A stretch of DNA of 64,000 nucleotides from Torreya grandis (GCA_037957365.1 JARHVA010002005.1:2003501-2067500), one strand, 5' to 3'; counted from the stretch's first letter, positions 11,584-23,660 are shown. The notes: generated by a model not told the origin, from the sequence alone. Program-made: numbers and translations.

Positions 11584-13480
11584 TGTTGGATGAATATTTT
11601 GTCATCAACTAACTGATGATAAAATGGGTATATCAATCACAACACAATGAGATTTTTATGGCAAAATGGGTGTGGTTACCACAACGTAATGAGATAAATC
11701 TCTCCTCTCAGCAAAGGGAGGTTCCCTATAAACTATAATATACTAATATAAACTAAAAATAGACTCAGGGGTGAAATCATACCATCCATCTCTCTTTTTC
11801 TAGAAATGACATTCACAAAATAAAGGAGAATTTTTGTGTAATTATTGAAGGCATTTATCTTTTTTTAGTTTTGATGTTCAACAAATAACAGGACTTCTTC
11901 CTGAGTAGTAACTAGATCCATAATAAACCTATGAAAGCACATCTTTCATTATTTCTCCTATTGATTTAAGACAAAGTAACAAAGTAGAATGAAGTGTAAC
12001 ACAAAGTCTCCATCGAAAACTACAACATAGTAAAAGATTACAAAGGATAAGGGGAGCTCAAAGTCTTTCCAATATCTTAAAACATAAAACAGACAGACTA
12101 AAGACAATTATGATAGCACAAAGTCTCCCACAGTTGACTTCAAGATATCTTTCAGATTATTTCCACTTGTTCTACTTATTTGATTAAATGGACAAGACTG
12201 TATTTAGGAAAAATACATAAGAACAATTTTCTAGATAACACAAGTTATTCCAACACAAAGTCTAAAAGGTCACTTGTTTTCTCATTCACTTGATGAAATA
12301 TGATCAACAATCTGAGCTCAAAGTCTCAAGAATGCCATTCAATTTGGGTAGAGTTTCACTTTTAATAATAGAGAGATCTCCCCTTCTACAAACTGAGAGA
12401 TTACAATATATAGCATTAAAAAAAAAGACTTGGGCACTCATTTTCATGAAATGGCCCATACTGCATTGAATGCATTAGAAATTTTGTGAAGGGGCCATGC
12501 TGGAACAGGTCATTGGCCTTAACTTTTGGCATTCTAAATCATCTTGAATGTCTTCTCCAAAGCATGGGTTACCTAATCTTTTGAAAGGTAAGGTCGCTCC
12601 TTTTTATGATACTTACATGACTATCCACTTGTCTTTACTCAAATAAAGAAAAATAGGCCATGCCATTAAATACTTGCACTCTATGATATCCACTTGGTGG
12701 ACTGTTCCACCTACTAGAATAACTCTTCTACAAATATTTCTAGATTCTCTATTTGATTCCCTCTTTCCTTGCTACCTTTTGTCTCTTTTTGGTGATCCAA
12801 GCTCTCAAGGATATCTTCTCGCATTCTACTGGCTTCTTTCTCAGTGGATAGTTGAGCTTGTCTTTGGGTCTGCATTTTTTGAAAATCAATGGTTATTTCA
12901 TTAATATAAATTTGATGTCTATTAGAATGTCACTGTGAACCCTTTGAACCTTTTAGAGTTTAATGGTTCAAGGTTCAATGGTTCAAAGTTCAATGGTTCG
13001 ATAGTTTGGCAGTTTAGCAGTTTAATGTTTTGTAAAGAGCCGCGTTCACTTAGTCTTCTTTATGAGTTCAAGGTGTCATTGAACCAATTATTTGCACCAT
13101 TCACTTAAACCTTTTTCTAGAACATTCTGCTTGAACCTTTCAAATCTTGAACTCTTTAAACCTTTCGAAGGTGGAGTTCAATGGTTCAAGGTTCAATGGT
13201 TCATTCCATATCATTGAATCCTGCCATTGAACCTTTTTTATTGAACCTTGGCGTTGAACCATCCTTACAATTTTTTAGGAAATACCTTAAGTGTTTTGAT
13301 ATTTTTCCTTTTGAAAGCCTACCTTTTGAACTTGTGATTTCCTTACCTAAAAAGGCTTATATGATTGAATAACTTGATTGCTCAAGACATTTTGAGAAAG
13401 AAAGAGACCATTTTAGGTTGTATGACTGAAATGGTTGACATGTTGTCCACAAAAATGAGTGATGGATTTTTAGAACAATA
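11584..13480 (-). repeat. 3' LTR of element N (1,897 bp)
   Basis: Matches 19,673-21,586 end to end with scattered substitutions (roughly 90% by eye), e.g. the CAAAGTCTCCCA and GGAAAAA(T/G)A blocks. It contains a GTTCAA-rich patch (about 12,950-13,245). It is called 3' because the genes are transcribed leftward. It has no adjacent polypurine tract that I can see. Confidence 0.92.
12950..13245. repeat. GTTCAATG/GAACCTTT-rich patch inside N LTR
   Basis: Many copies of TTCAATGGTTCAAGG-like and complementary TTGAACCTTT-like words, partly in inverted arrangement. The same patch is at about 21,035-21,375 in the other LTR. It lies near the U3 start of the minus-strand LTR. Confidence 0.75.
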
Positions 13481-13689
13481 GTTGGCTCTAGTTGGGGAAC
13501 TTCCATCGATTGTATTTTGAAAAAATTGAAGGGAGTAGAATTCAGACTCTAAGTGCCTTCATCTACACCATTGGGCTATGGAGTCATGCCATCCAAAAAT
13601 AGAAAGATGCCAAAAACCAAATGAATAACATAAAACAAACAAAGACTATACAAATGTACAACTGGACTTATCTGATACTTTAAAGATTT
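13481..13689 (-). other. 3' untranslated region of N
   Basis: A short spacer between the integrase and the 3' LTR. A polypurine tract next to the LTR is not evident: the 20 bases before it on the minus strand are mixed. Confidence 0.5.
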
Positions 13690-15062
13690 AGGTGCTTCAA
13701 ATGCTGCCCACTGTGAGGTAGTGGAAATGTTATTTCATCTTGATATTTTAGCAAGAAACTATTTTTACCATAGACTTGATGAATGGTAAATGGAACTCTC
13801 CACAAAGAATCAAATTTGTCATGCATTCCTTTTGGTTCTCTCCTATTTTCCCATAATAAGACTTGATCTCAAATTTGAAAATCATGAATCCTTATTTTCT
13901 AGTCAAAAAGTTTCTTCACCTGATTTTGATGTGTAACAATATGGTCCACCACCATAGTTCACTACTCATTTAGTTCAGTCAAGCACATGATCCTCTTGTC
14001 AATAGAATCTTCAAATGTTTGATCTTCAACTGCCTTTTCCAACTTTAGTGTTGGTAGTTCCAATGTGATTAGGATTTATATATTCAAACCATATAGAAGT
14101 TGAAATGGTGACATACCTATTGCCCTTTTGGGTGTAATCCTATCTACCCATAAAGCGTCAAATAATGCTATATGCCATGTTATTTGATTGTCATCTACTA
14201 GCTTCCTAATAATGGTCACCAGGTTCTTGTTGCTTGATTCTGCTTGACCATTTCCTTACATATAATAGTCAAAAGAGTGGAAGAGGATAATCCCATAATA
14301 GTAGCAGAACTGGGTAACCTCATGAGATGAGCAACAAGCTACATTGTCTATTACAATCTTGGTTGGGACTCCAAACTAGGAAATAATATTTTCCTTGAGA
14401 AAATTACATACCACTTCTGAAGTAACATGGTTGACTGGAATGGCTTCCACCCACTTGGTAAAATAATTTGTTGTAGTGATGATATAGTTATGTCTAACAC
14501 TTGAGGATAGGTTTACAATGCTAATAAAATCAATACCCCATTATTGAAATGGATATTTGATCACCACTAGATTGAGAGGTAATGCAACCAACTTGGGTTT
14601 TTCAACAAACTGTTGACATAACTTGCATCTATGCACGCAAGTGTATGAATCTCAAAATAGAGTAGGCTAATAGTACCTAACTCATAGAATCTTATAGGCA
14701 GTCATAGGTGCACTAAAATGTCCTCCACAAGCCAAATTGTGGAAAGACTCCAAAATTTTGTTCTATTGCACTTTATCTACACAATGAAGAAATACACTAT
14801 CAAGGATCCTCTTGTACAAATCATTGTCCCACAGGACAAAGTTAGCAACTTTCAACTTTACAATCCTCTTTTCTTTATGAGACAGGTGGGCAGGACACTC
14901 ACCATAAGTAAGGAAATGAGTGATATTAGAATACCACTCATTCGTAGTAGTGATAAATAGAACTGTAGGTATGTCTTCAACCTCTATTTCTTCATGCCCT
15001 ACTTCCTCTGGTATGTTATCAACAATTAACTGGCAGAGACCTCTTCCTTGCACAAGCTTCAT
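13690..15062 (-). pseudogene. Element N integrase (broken, DDE blocks visible)
   Basis: An N-terminal extension (15,062-14,763) leads to the HHCC zinc domain: HNLACGGHF near 14,740 and CKLCQQF near 14,615. The core shows WGIDFIS (first Asp, about 14,530), IDNVACCSS (second Asp, about 14,350) and GQAESSNKN (Glu, about 14,240), followed by the TPKRAIGMSPFQLLYG block. The C-terminal domain keeps LLWENRREPKGMHDKF and DSLWRVPF (about 13,800). Several stops make it inactive. It ends near 13,690, about 200 bases from the 3' LTR. Confidence 0.9.
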
Positions 15063-15128
15063 GGGTTTGATAACAAGATCAAACTCTTAGATTTTAACAA
15101 TTCAATTGCCCCTTTTAGTTCCAAACTC

Positions 15129-15557
15129 CTATTGATTTAGAATAGACTTTACTATTGTATTAGGAACTAGAGCCACAATGTGTGAGTTCAAAATGTAAAA
15201 ATAGAAGTGTTTTACCACCTTAACCACAACATAATCATGCTTCTCAATGTTTGAATATTTTAGCTCATGACCTTTGAGAGGACAACTCATAAAAGATATG
15301 GGGGACTCTACACCTTCTTTGTTTTGCTGGAACAAAATGGCTAAAAGTGTATGTTCAGAAGTATAGCTATATATTATGAAGTCTTGGGTATAGTTCTGAC
15401 AAACCAGGATTGGGGTATGGGTGATAGCTTCCTTGACATCTTGAAATGTTGACTTGCCTTCTTCATTCCAATGAAAAATAGCTTTACCCTTCATCATGTT
15501 GAAAATGTGGTGAGTCTTCTCTACGAATTCAGGGATGAACCTTAGTAGAAAATTCAT
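15129..15557 (-). pseudogene. Element N RNase H following RT
   Basis: A 142-codon open frame: FIPEFVEKTHHIFNMMKG, FHWNEEGKSTFQDVKEAI, then YTSEHTLLAILFQQN and SFMSCPLKGHELKYSNIEK, ending with the YFYILNSHIVALVP block. This is the thumb/connection and RNase H fold of Ty3/gypsy RT. The usual catalytic DAS is YTS here, as in related members whose tethered RNase H has lost acidic residues. That agrees with the presence of an extra RNase H upstream. Confidence 0.85.
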
Positions 15558-15559
15558 CT

Positions 15560-16235
15560 TTCTAAAGAAAGAATGGACTATAGTCTTAATAGCAAGAAGA
15601 GCAAACTCTTGGATGGATTTGACTCTTTCTGGGTTAATCTTTATGCCTTCTCAAGATATAGTGTGACTGAGAAGTTTCCCTTATATAACCCCAAAAACTG
15701 ATTTCTTAGGATTGAGAGAAATGCCATTTTGTCGACATCATTCCAACACTTATTGTAAATGATGCACATGATCAGGATGATTTTTGGAAAATATGGTCAA
15801 GTCATCAAGATATACCACAATGAACTTTTCCATTTCATTTCTGAAGGCAAGATCCATCACTCTTTGGAAGGTGGTGCCAACATTGATCAAACCAAAAGGC
15901 ATTCTGTGATATGCAAAGGTGCCCCAAGGTGTAGTGAAAGCAATCTTATATTGGTCTACTTCACCAACTTCTACTTGATTATATCCTAAAAAACCTTTTA
16001 GCATTGATAACATCTCTGAGCCAGTTACTATCTGCAGTAGCTGATCCATGATGGGAAAGGGGTAGTTATCTTTTAAAGAGGATTGATTTAAATTTTTGAA
16101 ATCAACATAGAGGTGAATTTCTCCATTCTTTTTTCTCACAGGGACTATGTTCACAATCCAAGTAGAATGATGGATTGGAAAAATTATCCTCACATTTAAA
16201 ATTTTTTGGATCTCAAAAAGAATAGCACTTGATAT
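15560..16235 (-). pseudogene. Element N reverse transcriptase (nearly open)
   Basis: The 147-codon frame 16,193-15,750 is free of stops. It contains WIVNIVPVRKKNGEIHLYVD, FKNLNQSSLKDNYPFP, a GFLGYNQV block and WGTFAYHRMPFGLINVGTTF, and then the catalytic VVYLDDLTIFS (about 15,790-15,825). The thumb (15,750-15,560) is frameshifted but still shows NPE(R)-like and MNF blocks. RT makes the cDNA of the element. It is the best preserved enzyme domain in N. Confidence 0.93.
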
Positions 16236-16247
16236 CTTAGGGTTGTA

Positions 16248-16718
16248 CTACCTTTGTTTCTGCTTGTGAGGTAATGACCCAACCTTGAGATGAATTTTAT
16301 GCCAAATTTCTTCAAGCTTGAGAGATTTCAGATCATCATAAGAGTATGCCAAAACATCAATGTAATGGTGAAACAGACTAATAAATTTGAGTTTTTCATC
16401 AAGAGTGTAATAATTTCCAATGTTGACCATTTTAGAATTATCTTCTGTACTCAAATTTATTTGATCAAAATCTTTGGAGGAACTCGAATCTATTTGTTAC
16501 TTCTTGATAAACCTATCATGCTTATCAAATAGCTTCTCAAGAGAAACTAACCCTTTGGGAATTTTATTCCTTTTGAGCTGAAGGAACTCTTCACCAATTT
16601 TTAAATTTGTTTCGAGACCTAATTCCCATAGAGGAGATTCACTGCCTTCAAAATAAAGCTCCTCAAAGCCATCCATCTGTTCCAAAAAAGCAATGATTTG
16701 GTTATCTTCATTAAACAC
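16248..16718 (-). pseudogene. Element N linker between RNase H and RT
   Basis: Two open pieces, 16,718-16,497 and 16,454-16,248, read IPKGLVSLEKLFDKHDRF and then a TEDNSKMVNIG...YSYDDLK segment. This connecting region normally precedes RT in this group. The YSYDDLK block just before RT matches the usual pre-RT 'DVFAWSYDDM' motif. There is no enzymatic role of its own. Confidence 0.75.
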
Positions 16719-16779
16719 CTATCAATGGTTGGCATTATCAAGTACACTTAATTGAAAGACCAATTTAATAGTGTACTTA

Positions 16780-17200
16780 TGCCCTTTAAAATCTTGGTGA
16801 GGGACCATAAGAGTTGTAGAGATGGCCAAGGAATTTTATCGATCATTAAATTCTCTAGGCACCACAAAAATATTGAAAGCCTCAAAACTTTCAAGGTAGT
16901 CCCAAAATAGATTGTGATAATGTCACAATATTTCATTCTTGGTTTGATACAGGTTCCTCACCTGATAAACTACTAGTTCAGCATCTCTTTAGGTGTGAAG
17001 AAGCTTAACATTTTTAGCTTGAGCAGCTTTCAATCTGAGCAACAAAGATTCATACTCGACGATGTTGTTGGTATTGCTAAATTGCAACTTATATGAATAG
17101 GGAAAATATCTCCTTGTGGAGATATCAAAATAATTCCATCTCCAGAACTGGTAAAAAAATTGTTGCCATCAAATTATAAAATCCAGACATCATTAGAATT
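16780..17200 (-). pseudogene. Element N extra RNase H domain upstream of RT
   Basis: Minus-strand reading shows FDG (17,175 area), GDGIILISPQGDIFPYSYKL, TNNIVEYESLLLRLKAA and RDAELVVYQVRN. These are the D...E...D blocks of a type I RNase H of the plant Tat-associated kind, and all three acidic positions are still recognisable. It is placed between protease and RT, while the ordinary gypsy RNase H follows RT at 15.1-15.6 kb. A few stops (TAA/TAG) break it. Confidence 0.85.
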
Positions 17201-17479
17201 TGATCTCCTTTCAGATTTTTATTGATTAGAGAGGGAAGATCCTTTTTTATTTGAACTATGCTCCATCAATTTTTTTGATGTCTTGTCTAATGTTTTTAAA
17301 TTGTCACTTACAGAACTTTCATTTGATAAAATAGAAACATCTTTTATAGACAAAAAATAGTTACCCTTCCTGAGGATTCAAACAGAATTTGAGCTTCAGG
17401 GGCTAATGTTTGGGTGACAATATATTTTGATTCCTTCTCAAGAAGTAGCCTTTGCATGATGCCATTAACATGTATCTCA

Positions 17480-17900
17480 CCTCTCACATAGGTCCATGTT
17501 CAATTCTTTACCAACATCCTTACAAAATTTTTGCCCAAGCAGAATGCCATAAGAAGCTAGAACGTCGGCCACCAAGACTGTCATTTTAATCCTTTTTTTT
17601 TTGGGAAAGCCATGAATACAAATTGGGCATTTTTGATCTATCTTGAAAGTGGCATTTGCTTGTTTTTCATGGATAAATACCTCCCATAATTTTTATTCAG
17701 AGTGAGACCAAGAGAGTCTGCCACCTTGGTAGGCATCACATTGTCAGAGGCACCAGAGTCTATTATGCAGTTGTTCAGCTTATGACCATTTATCAATAGG
17801 GAAACATAGAAAGGTTCTATCTTCCTAGGGGCAATAGGAGGAGTAATGACAAGATTATTTTAGGTGAATGTGTTCTTTGGGGGATCATGAGTTACCTTTG
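17480..17900 (-). pseudogene. Element N aspartic protease (broken)
   Basis: The active-site block reads CIIDSGASDNVMP (DSG at about 17,755) followed by a KVADSLGL helix. This is the retropepsin-like signature, here in the N-terminal half of the domain. The rest is frameshifted. It would cleave the Gag-Pol precursor inside particles. Confidence 0.85.
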
Positions 17901-18237
17901 AAATATCTTGTCTTGTGGGGATGGTTCTATTCTTGATGCATTCAACTAGCCTATCTAACTACTCAGGGTTAGCTTGTAAGTATTCAAACTCAGACATTTG
18001 GATCTTGGTCTTCTTAGTATGAAAAATTATGTTAAATAGCTAAAATTAACTAGAAATAGAGGAAGAAAGTCCATCATTCTAGGTTTTATTGGGTGTGTAC
18101 CTGGCACCTGGCCTAAAAAATTGAAGTAGAAGGTGCAGGGTTGTTTGAGGTACTTATTTTTTTTAATTGATCACCAGGTCTTTTGATTAGAAAGGTAGTG
18201 AATTCCCCCGTTTAGCAATTGAAATTACTGGTTGAGA

Positions 18238-19320
18238 TTATTCCCTTATTTTTCCCTTATCAGCTTTTTGAGTTGATTGGTTTTGGGACCTAGTAAAAAT
18301 AGTGTATGATCCATCAAACACTTCTCCCTTTCTTCTAGCTTCATCTTGGTAATTTAGGAAACTAATATTAGAGTCGCCAGCTAATTCTTCTTCACCTTTT
18401 GAAAATAGATTATCATCATCTTCTTGGTCCAACTTAGGTTGGAAAGAGAAATTATGTTTAGCTTCATGATAACCAACTGCTAAGTTAACTGGTGTTGCTT
18501 CAATGGCAAGCTTCCCCTGTGGGAGAGGAAGATGATTTGGTTGCCCTTGATTTCTAGTAGCATTACCTTGATATTACTAGTTAGGAAACATTCTCATTGG
18601 TATATCTTGATAAGAAGGAGGGGCAGACATACCTTGTGTCATTTGCTATTTTAGAGCTAGCAATTCATTTTCTAGCTTTTGCACCATAGGATCAGTGGTG
18701 CATGTAGATAAATTTTTAGAAGATGAAGAAGAATTATTTTTATTAGGATCTCTTCTTATCTTTCCTTCTAAGATAATATCATCTTCAACCTCAATGGCCA
18801 AAATCTAAGCTACAGTAAGATCTATGTGGCTAGCCTGCCTCAACAGGAAACTCACTTCAAGAAGCTAAGAATTGATGAAGAAGAACTTAAGTTTTTTTGG
18901 CATCAACTAAGAAATTATAGGAATCCTATTCCTTAGCTTATCTAATTTAGTAATGAAGTCTCACATGGGTTCATGAGGCTCCTTCATTTGTGTAAGCTGG
19001 GCTAACAGGGCATGTGCATCTTTTGTGGGTTTAACCTAGCCTCAAAATTGGCCTTGAGAGTGTTCCAGTCAATTATTGTTTGTGCTTGTAGATGATAAAA
19101 CTAGTCTGCAGTAGTGCCTTGCAATGTTTCCATAAATAGTTTGACCACTATATCTTCAAATTCAATGCCTATCACACCACAAGCTATGCAGAAAACTACA
19201 ATATGTTCATCAGGATGAACTCTCCCATCACCATATAACTTGAGAAAATTCTTTTTTGAACTATGGGGTAGTTCATGTAAAGGTGGGGTTAGATTCAAAG
19301 GGCCAAAGGTGTTACCCCAA
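18238..19320 (-). pseudogene. Element N Gag polyprotein (broken)
   Basis: It begins MNLTPPLHELPHSSKKNFLK (19,298), a typical opening of the plant Ty3/gypsy Gag capsid region. HPDEHIVVFCIACGVIGIE and VVKLFMETLQG follow, the conserved helices of the retrotransposon gag domain. After stops the reading continues through a DWNTLKANFEAR-like block near 19,060 and an acidic tail (QEDDDNLFSKGEEEL, 18,430). Gag forms the particle that packages element RNA. Several stops and frame changes occur between 19,100 and 18,430. Confidence 0.85.
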
Positions 19321-19649
19321 GGGCCTTAGGCTGCCATGATATGATGATTAAAAGGAGGGATAACGAACCTTTATAGAGTATGTATAGACAAAGCTTTACT
19401 AGTAGAGGAAAGAGAAGCTTTGCCTGGTATTGGGGACCTGCCGTTGGTAGGAGGAAAACTCCTAGTTCACTGGAGGCAAGATTGTGGAGGAGAAAGGTAA
19501 AAATTATTTCATTGCACAAACTCAAACATAAGATCAACAATACCTTGAACTCTCTATCTTTGTGTATATCTTGGATCTGCTAGAGTGTAGAATGGAAAAA
19601 AACTAAAAATGCTTTAATTTGAAGCTTAAGGCTTCAAATTGTGCATTAT

Positions 19650-19672
19650 TCCCTAGTAGAGTCACCAAAAAT
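19650..19672 (-). other. Primer binding site of element N
   Basis: Minus strand, right after the LTR: ATTTTTGGTGACTCTACTAG followed by GGA. This resembles the TTTGGCGACTCCACTGGGGA-type PBS used by Tat/Ogre-like plant elements. The matching tRNA is not named here because I could not check it. Confidence 0.7.
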
Positions 19673-21586
19673 TGTTGGATGAATATTTTTCATCAACTAA
19701 CTGATGACAAAATGGGTATATCAATCAAAGCACAATGAGATTTATACAGAAAAATGGGTGTGGTTACCATAATATAATGAGATAAATCTCTCCTCTTAGC
19801 AAGGGGAGGTTCCCTATAAACTATAATATACTAATATAAATTGAAAATAGACTCACAGGTGAAATCATACCATCCATCTCTCTTTTTTAGAGATGATGTT
19901 CACAAAATAAAGGAGAATTCTTGTGTAATTACTGAAGGCATTTCTCTTCTTTTAGAAATGATGTTTAGCAAATAATAGAACTTCTTCCTGGGTTGTAACT
20001 AGATCCACAAGAAACCTATGAAAGCACAAAGTCTTTCATTATTTCTTCTATTGATTTAGGACAAAGTAACACAGTAGAATGAAGTGCAACACAAAGTATC
20101 CACCAAAAACTATAACAAAGTAAAATATTATGAAGGATAAGGGGAGCTCAAAGTCTCTCCAATATCCTAAAACATAAAACACATAGACTAAAGACAATTA
20201 TGGCAGCACAAAGTCTCCCATAGTCAACTTCAGGACATCTTTCAGATTATTTCCACTTGCTCTACTTATTTGATTAAATGGACAAGACTATATTTAGGAA
20301 AAAGATATAAGAACAATTTCCTAGATAACACAAGCTATTTTAACACAAAGTCTGAAAGGTCACTTGCTTTCTCATTCACTTGATGAAATATGATCAACAG
20401 TCTGAGCTCAAAGTCTCAGGAATGCCATTCAATTTGGGTAGAGTTTCACTTCTAATAATAGAGAGATATCCCCTTTTACAAACTGAGATATTACAATATA
20501 TAGCATCTAAAAAAAGACTTGGGTGCTTGTTTTCATGAAATGGCCCATGCTGCATTGAATGCATTGGAAATTTTGTGAAGGGGCCATGCTGGAACATGTC
20601 ATCGACCTTAAATTTTGGCATTCTAAATCATCTTGAATGTCCTCTCCAAAGCATGGGTTGCCTAATCTTCTAAAAGGTAAGGTCACTCCTCTTTATGATA
20701 CTTACATGACTATCCACTCATCTTCTCTTAAACAAATAAAAATAGGCTACACCATTGAATGCTTGTGCTCTTTGATATCCACCTGATGGACTGTTCCACC
20801 TATTGGAATAACTCTTCTACAAATATTTATGGATTCTCTATTTTATTCCCTCTTTTCTTGTTACCTTTTGTCTCTTTCTGGTGATTCGAGCTCTCAGGGC
20901 TATCTTCTCACCTTCTACTAGCTTCTTTCTTAGTGGATAGTTGAGCTTGTCTTTGGGTTTGTGTTATTTGAAAATCAATAGTTATTTCATTACCCTAAAT
21001 TTGACATCCACAATAACATCACCGGTTGCTTGAACCACTTTGAACCTTGAACCCTTTAAACCTTTTAGAGTTTAATAGTTCAAGGTTCAATGGTTCAAAG
21101 TGCAATGGTTTGGCAGTTTAGTGGTTTAATGTTTTGTAAAGAGCCATGTTCACTTAGTCTTTTTTATGAGTTTAAGGTGTTGTTAAACCAATTATTTATG
21201 TCAATCACTTGAACCTTTTTCTAGAATCTTCTGCTTGAACCTTTCGAATCTTGAACTCTTTGAACCTTTGAACTCTTTGAACCTTTCAGAGGCAGAGTTC
21301 AATGGTTCATTCCATATCATTGAATCCTACCATTGAACCTTTTTTTATTGAACCTTGGTGTTGAACATCCTTATAATTTTTTGGGAAATGCCTTAAATGT
21401 TTTGAGATTTTTCCTTGTGAAAGCCCACATTTTGAACCTGTGATTTCCTTAGCTGAAAAGGCTTGTGTGATTGAATAACTTGACTACTTAGAACATTTTG
21501 AGAAAGAAAGAGACCATTTTGGGTTGTAGGACCGAAATGTTTGACATGTTGTCCACAAAAATGAGTGACAGATTTTGGGAACAACA
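19673..21586 (-). repeat. 5' LTR of element N (1,914 bp)
   Basis: Partner of the 11,584-13,480 repeat. It keeps perfect TG...CA termini. In minus-strand orientation it lies upstream of the PBS and gag, so it would carry the promoter. A TATATA-like stretch lies at about 20,495-20,505 on the minus strand, but I cannot fix a start site. The short open frames inside it (e.g. 20,394-20,621, 21,393-21,650) are not genes. Confidence 0.92.
21035..21375. repeat. GTTCAATG/GAACCTTT-rich patch inside the other N LTR
   Basis: Counterpart of 12,950-13,245, with a slightly different number of TTTGAACTC/TTTGAACC units, so the array has changed in copy number since insertion. Confidence 0.75.
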
Positions 21587-21591
21587 CATCT
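21587..21591 (+). repeat. Target site duplication of N, right (CATCT)
   Basis: CATCT directly after the LTR end ACAACA. The 5-bp length fits a Ty3/gypsy integrase. Confidence 0.92.
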
Positions 21592-23660
21592 AATGGGCCT
21601 CTTCTAAGATCCGCTCTTCTCAATTCCTCCACTAGTGCATCATTTGACACCCATGGTAATCATTCCTCTAATGTTGTTTCTTCTCATCACTCTACTAGTT
21701 CATCTTTTGCTGCATAATCAAACCATGCTACTAGTGCCTCACTTACCAATAATTCCTCTCAAGCCACTAATAACACCCATAGTGGTACTTAAGCCACTAC
21801 TACCAATTCTAATGCTACACACAATGCAAATAACACTAGTCAAACCCATCAAATTCTATTAAAAACTCTTAATAAAATTAACACTTTCTAAGCTAATAAT
21901 GCTAACCAAATGATACAAATGCAAAATCATCTTATCCATCTCCAAAATTTCCCTCAACAGGTTCTATGGGTAATGAATAACCAAAATGCTCCTCCACCTC
22001 TTCTTTAGGATTCACATGGTAATATTATCCCTCAACATATTATTGTTAAAAAACAATCAAACACCTTCAAAATGAGCCTCTTACACCTAAAATTTATAAT
22101 ATTGATACAGGAGGTATCACCCCTACCATTAGTTATAATGGGTTAACTGATCCTACTCTCCACTTAAAAATATTTAAAAATCTATATAAAGATTGGGTCA
22201 AATTAAATACTTTTGCCACTACCAAGCTATTAGAAAAAAATATATTTGGTGCTTCTTTAGATTGGTATAGCCAACTCAAATCTCATTCCACCACTAGTTT
22301 TGAATATTTAGTTAATTCTCTAGTTCAAGAGTTTCAAACTAGTGATCTCCCTGAAAATACTTTGGCCCATTTTATTAATTGTAAGCAACTTGAGATAGAA
22401 ATTACACAAGATTTTATCAAATGATGGAAGACCTTGTCTAATAAATTTGATCACAATATATTATATGATAACCTCCTTCATATATTTACCAACACTCATT
22501 ATCCCAAGTTGTAATATCAGGTCTAGACTCTCTCTATATATACTTTGGAAGAGGTAATTGACCAAGCCAAGTGCCAAAATTTCCTCATGCATCAATTTGA
22601 TCCATCCCAAGCTTATATGGGTAATTACATGTTAATAAAAATAGGAATAATCATGCTACTAATGATGGTGTCATCGATTCTTATGATACCATTCATACTA
22701 TTCAGGGTATTATTTCCAACCAGGCTTCAGAACAAGCATCCCTTCCCAACCACATGTATCTTCAAAAAATAACATCAATGTTCATAAACATTTATCCTTA
22801 TCAAAATTACAAAAACATCTACCAAGGCCTCTTCTAAGAGAGCTTGATCTCACTCATCCCATGAAATTTTGGTACATGTTTTGGTTTCATGTTATTTGGG
22901 GTCATTCTCATGAAACTTGTACATAATTGCATAATTTTTCTATAGATTTTATCTTTGTCCCAATTTTGACCATGATTCTATCATTAGTAAATATCAACAA
23001 GCCTATGACATTGCCATCAAAGCCCATGAAATATAAACTAAATCTCAATATTTGAACTAGGCTAATTCTCATTTGGCCATCTACAAATATCCTCTTCCAA
23101 ATCACCAAGACAACAAAGATAAGCCTACCCCTTCTACCAATAGTGTTGATAGTCTTATAGACCTAATTCCTAAAGAGAATGTGGTCAATATGACTAATAT
23201 GTGAAGAGTGGTTACCTTCATTTATTCTCATCCCATCCACACTCAATAATCTTGCACTTTTTGTGTTATCCAAGATTCTTCCCTAACTCACTTAATAGAG
23301 TCAGGGAAAGAAGACCTTATATCTTTTGCTGACCCAATTCCAACACTTTTTTTAGATAACACTTCTTATACCATTTATACTAATCCTTCAACCTCTTCAC
23401 CCATCACCAATGATACTCAAACTTCTATTAACACCTCTTCTAATTTATCTCAAACCAAACTTGCATCAACTACCCTATCTTCTCAATGCAATCAACAAAC
23501 TTTTCCTCCAAATAAACCTATTGCATCTTATCAACATAACTTTACATGCACTTCAGATCCTCCTTCTAAGGACCTCATTCAACACTATGTACCTTTTTCC
23601 AATAATATCCTTATGAGTTATAATGAGTGTAATCCTATGATAGAAGTTACTAATCTTTCA
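21592..23660 (+). pseudogene. O gag, 3' part with capsid-like domain
   Basis: It resumes right after element N. First comes a Ser/Thr/Asn-rich linker (21.6-21.9 kb), then the retrotransposon gag domain: YNGLTDPTLHLKIFKNLYKD (about 22,140), LDWYSQLKSHS and LVNSLVQEFQTSDLP, LAHFINCKQ. This follows the pattern 'DP..HL..F......D...LF..SL...AL.WF..L...SI..F..L...F..QF' of Ty3/gypsy Gag. A Ser/Thr/Pro/Asn-rich C-terminal region continues to about 23.66 kb. TAA/TAG stops are scattered, and the frame is largely kept. Confidence 0.85.

Larger units (their letters stand above)
11584..21586 (-). mobile_element. Element N: complete nested Tat-like Ty3/gypsy LTR retrotransposon
   Basis: A 10,003-bp element with long terminal repeats at 11,584-13,480 and 19,673-21,586, flanked by a perfect 5-bp target duplication CATCT (11,579-11,583 and 21,587-21,591). 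On the plus strand it starts TGTTGGATG and ends GGGAACAACA; the left LTR end has drifted to ACAATA. Reading on the minus strand the order is PBS (19,672-19,650), gag, protease, an extra RNase H, RT, RNase H and integrase. That order, with an RNase H ahead of RT, is as in a plant Tat-like group. Every gene carries stops or frameshifts. It inserted into the gag ORF of element O and so is younger than O. Confidence 0.95.

Noticed and set aside
13481..13515. A plus-strand PBS after the left N LTR (GTTGGCTCTAGTTGGGGAAC resembles TTGGCGCCGTTGCCGGGGAA)
   Set aside because: All N genes are on the minus strand and a better PBS lies at the other LTR (19,650-19,672), so this similarity is taken as chance or a relic.
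14718..14960. Plus-strand frame of 80 codons inside N
   Set aside because: Antisense of the integrase N-terminal extension of N, which has clear motifs.
15759..15989. Plus-strand frame inside N RT
   Set aside because: Shadow of the catalytic region of the minus-strand RT.
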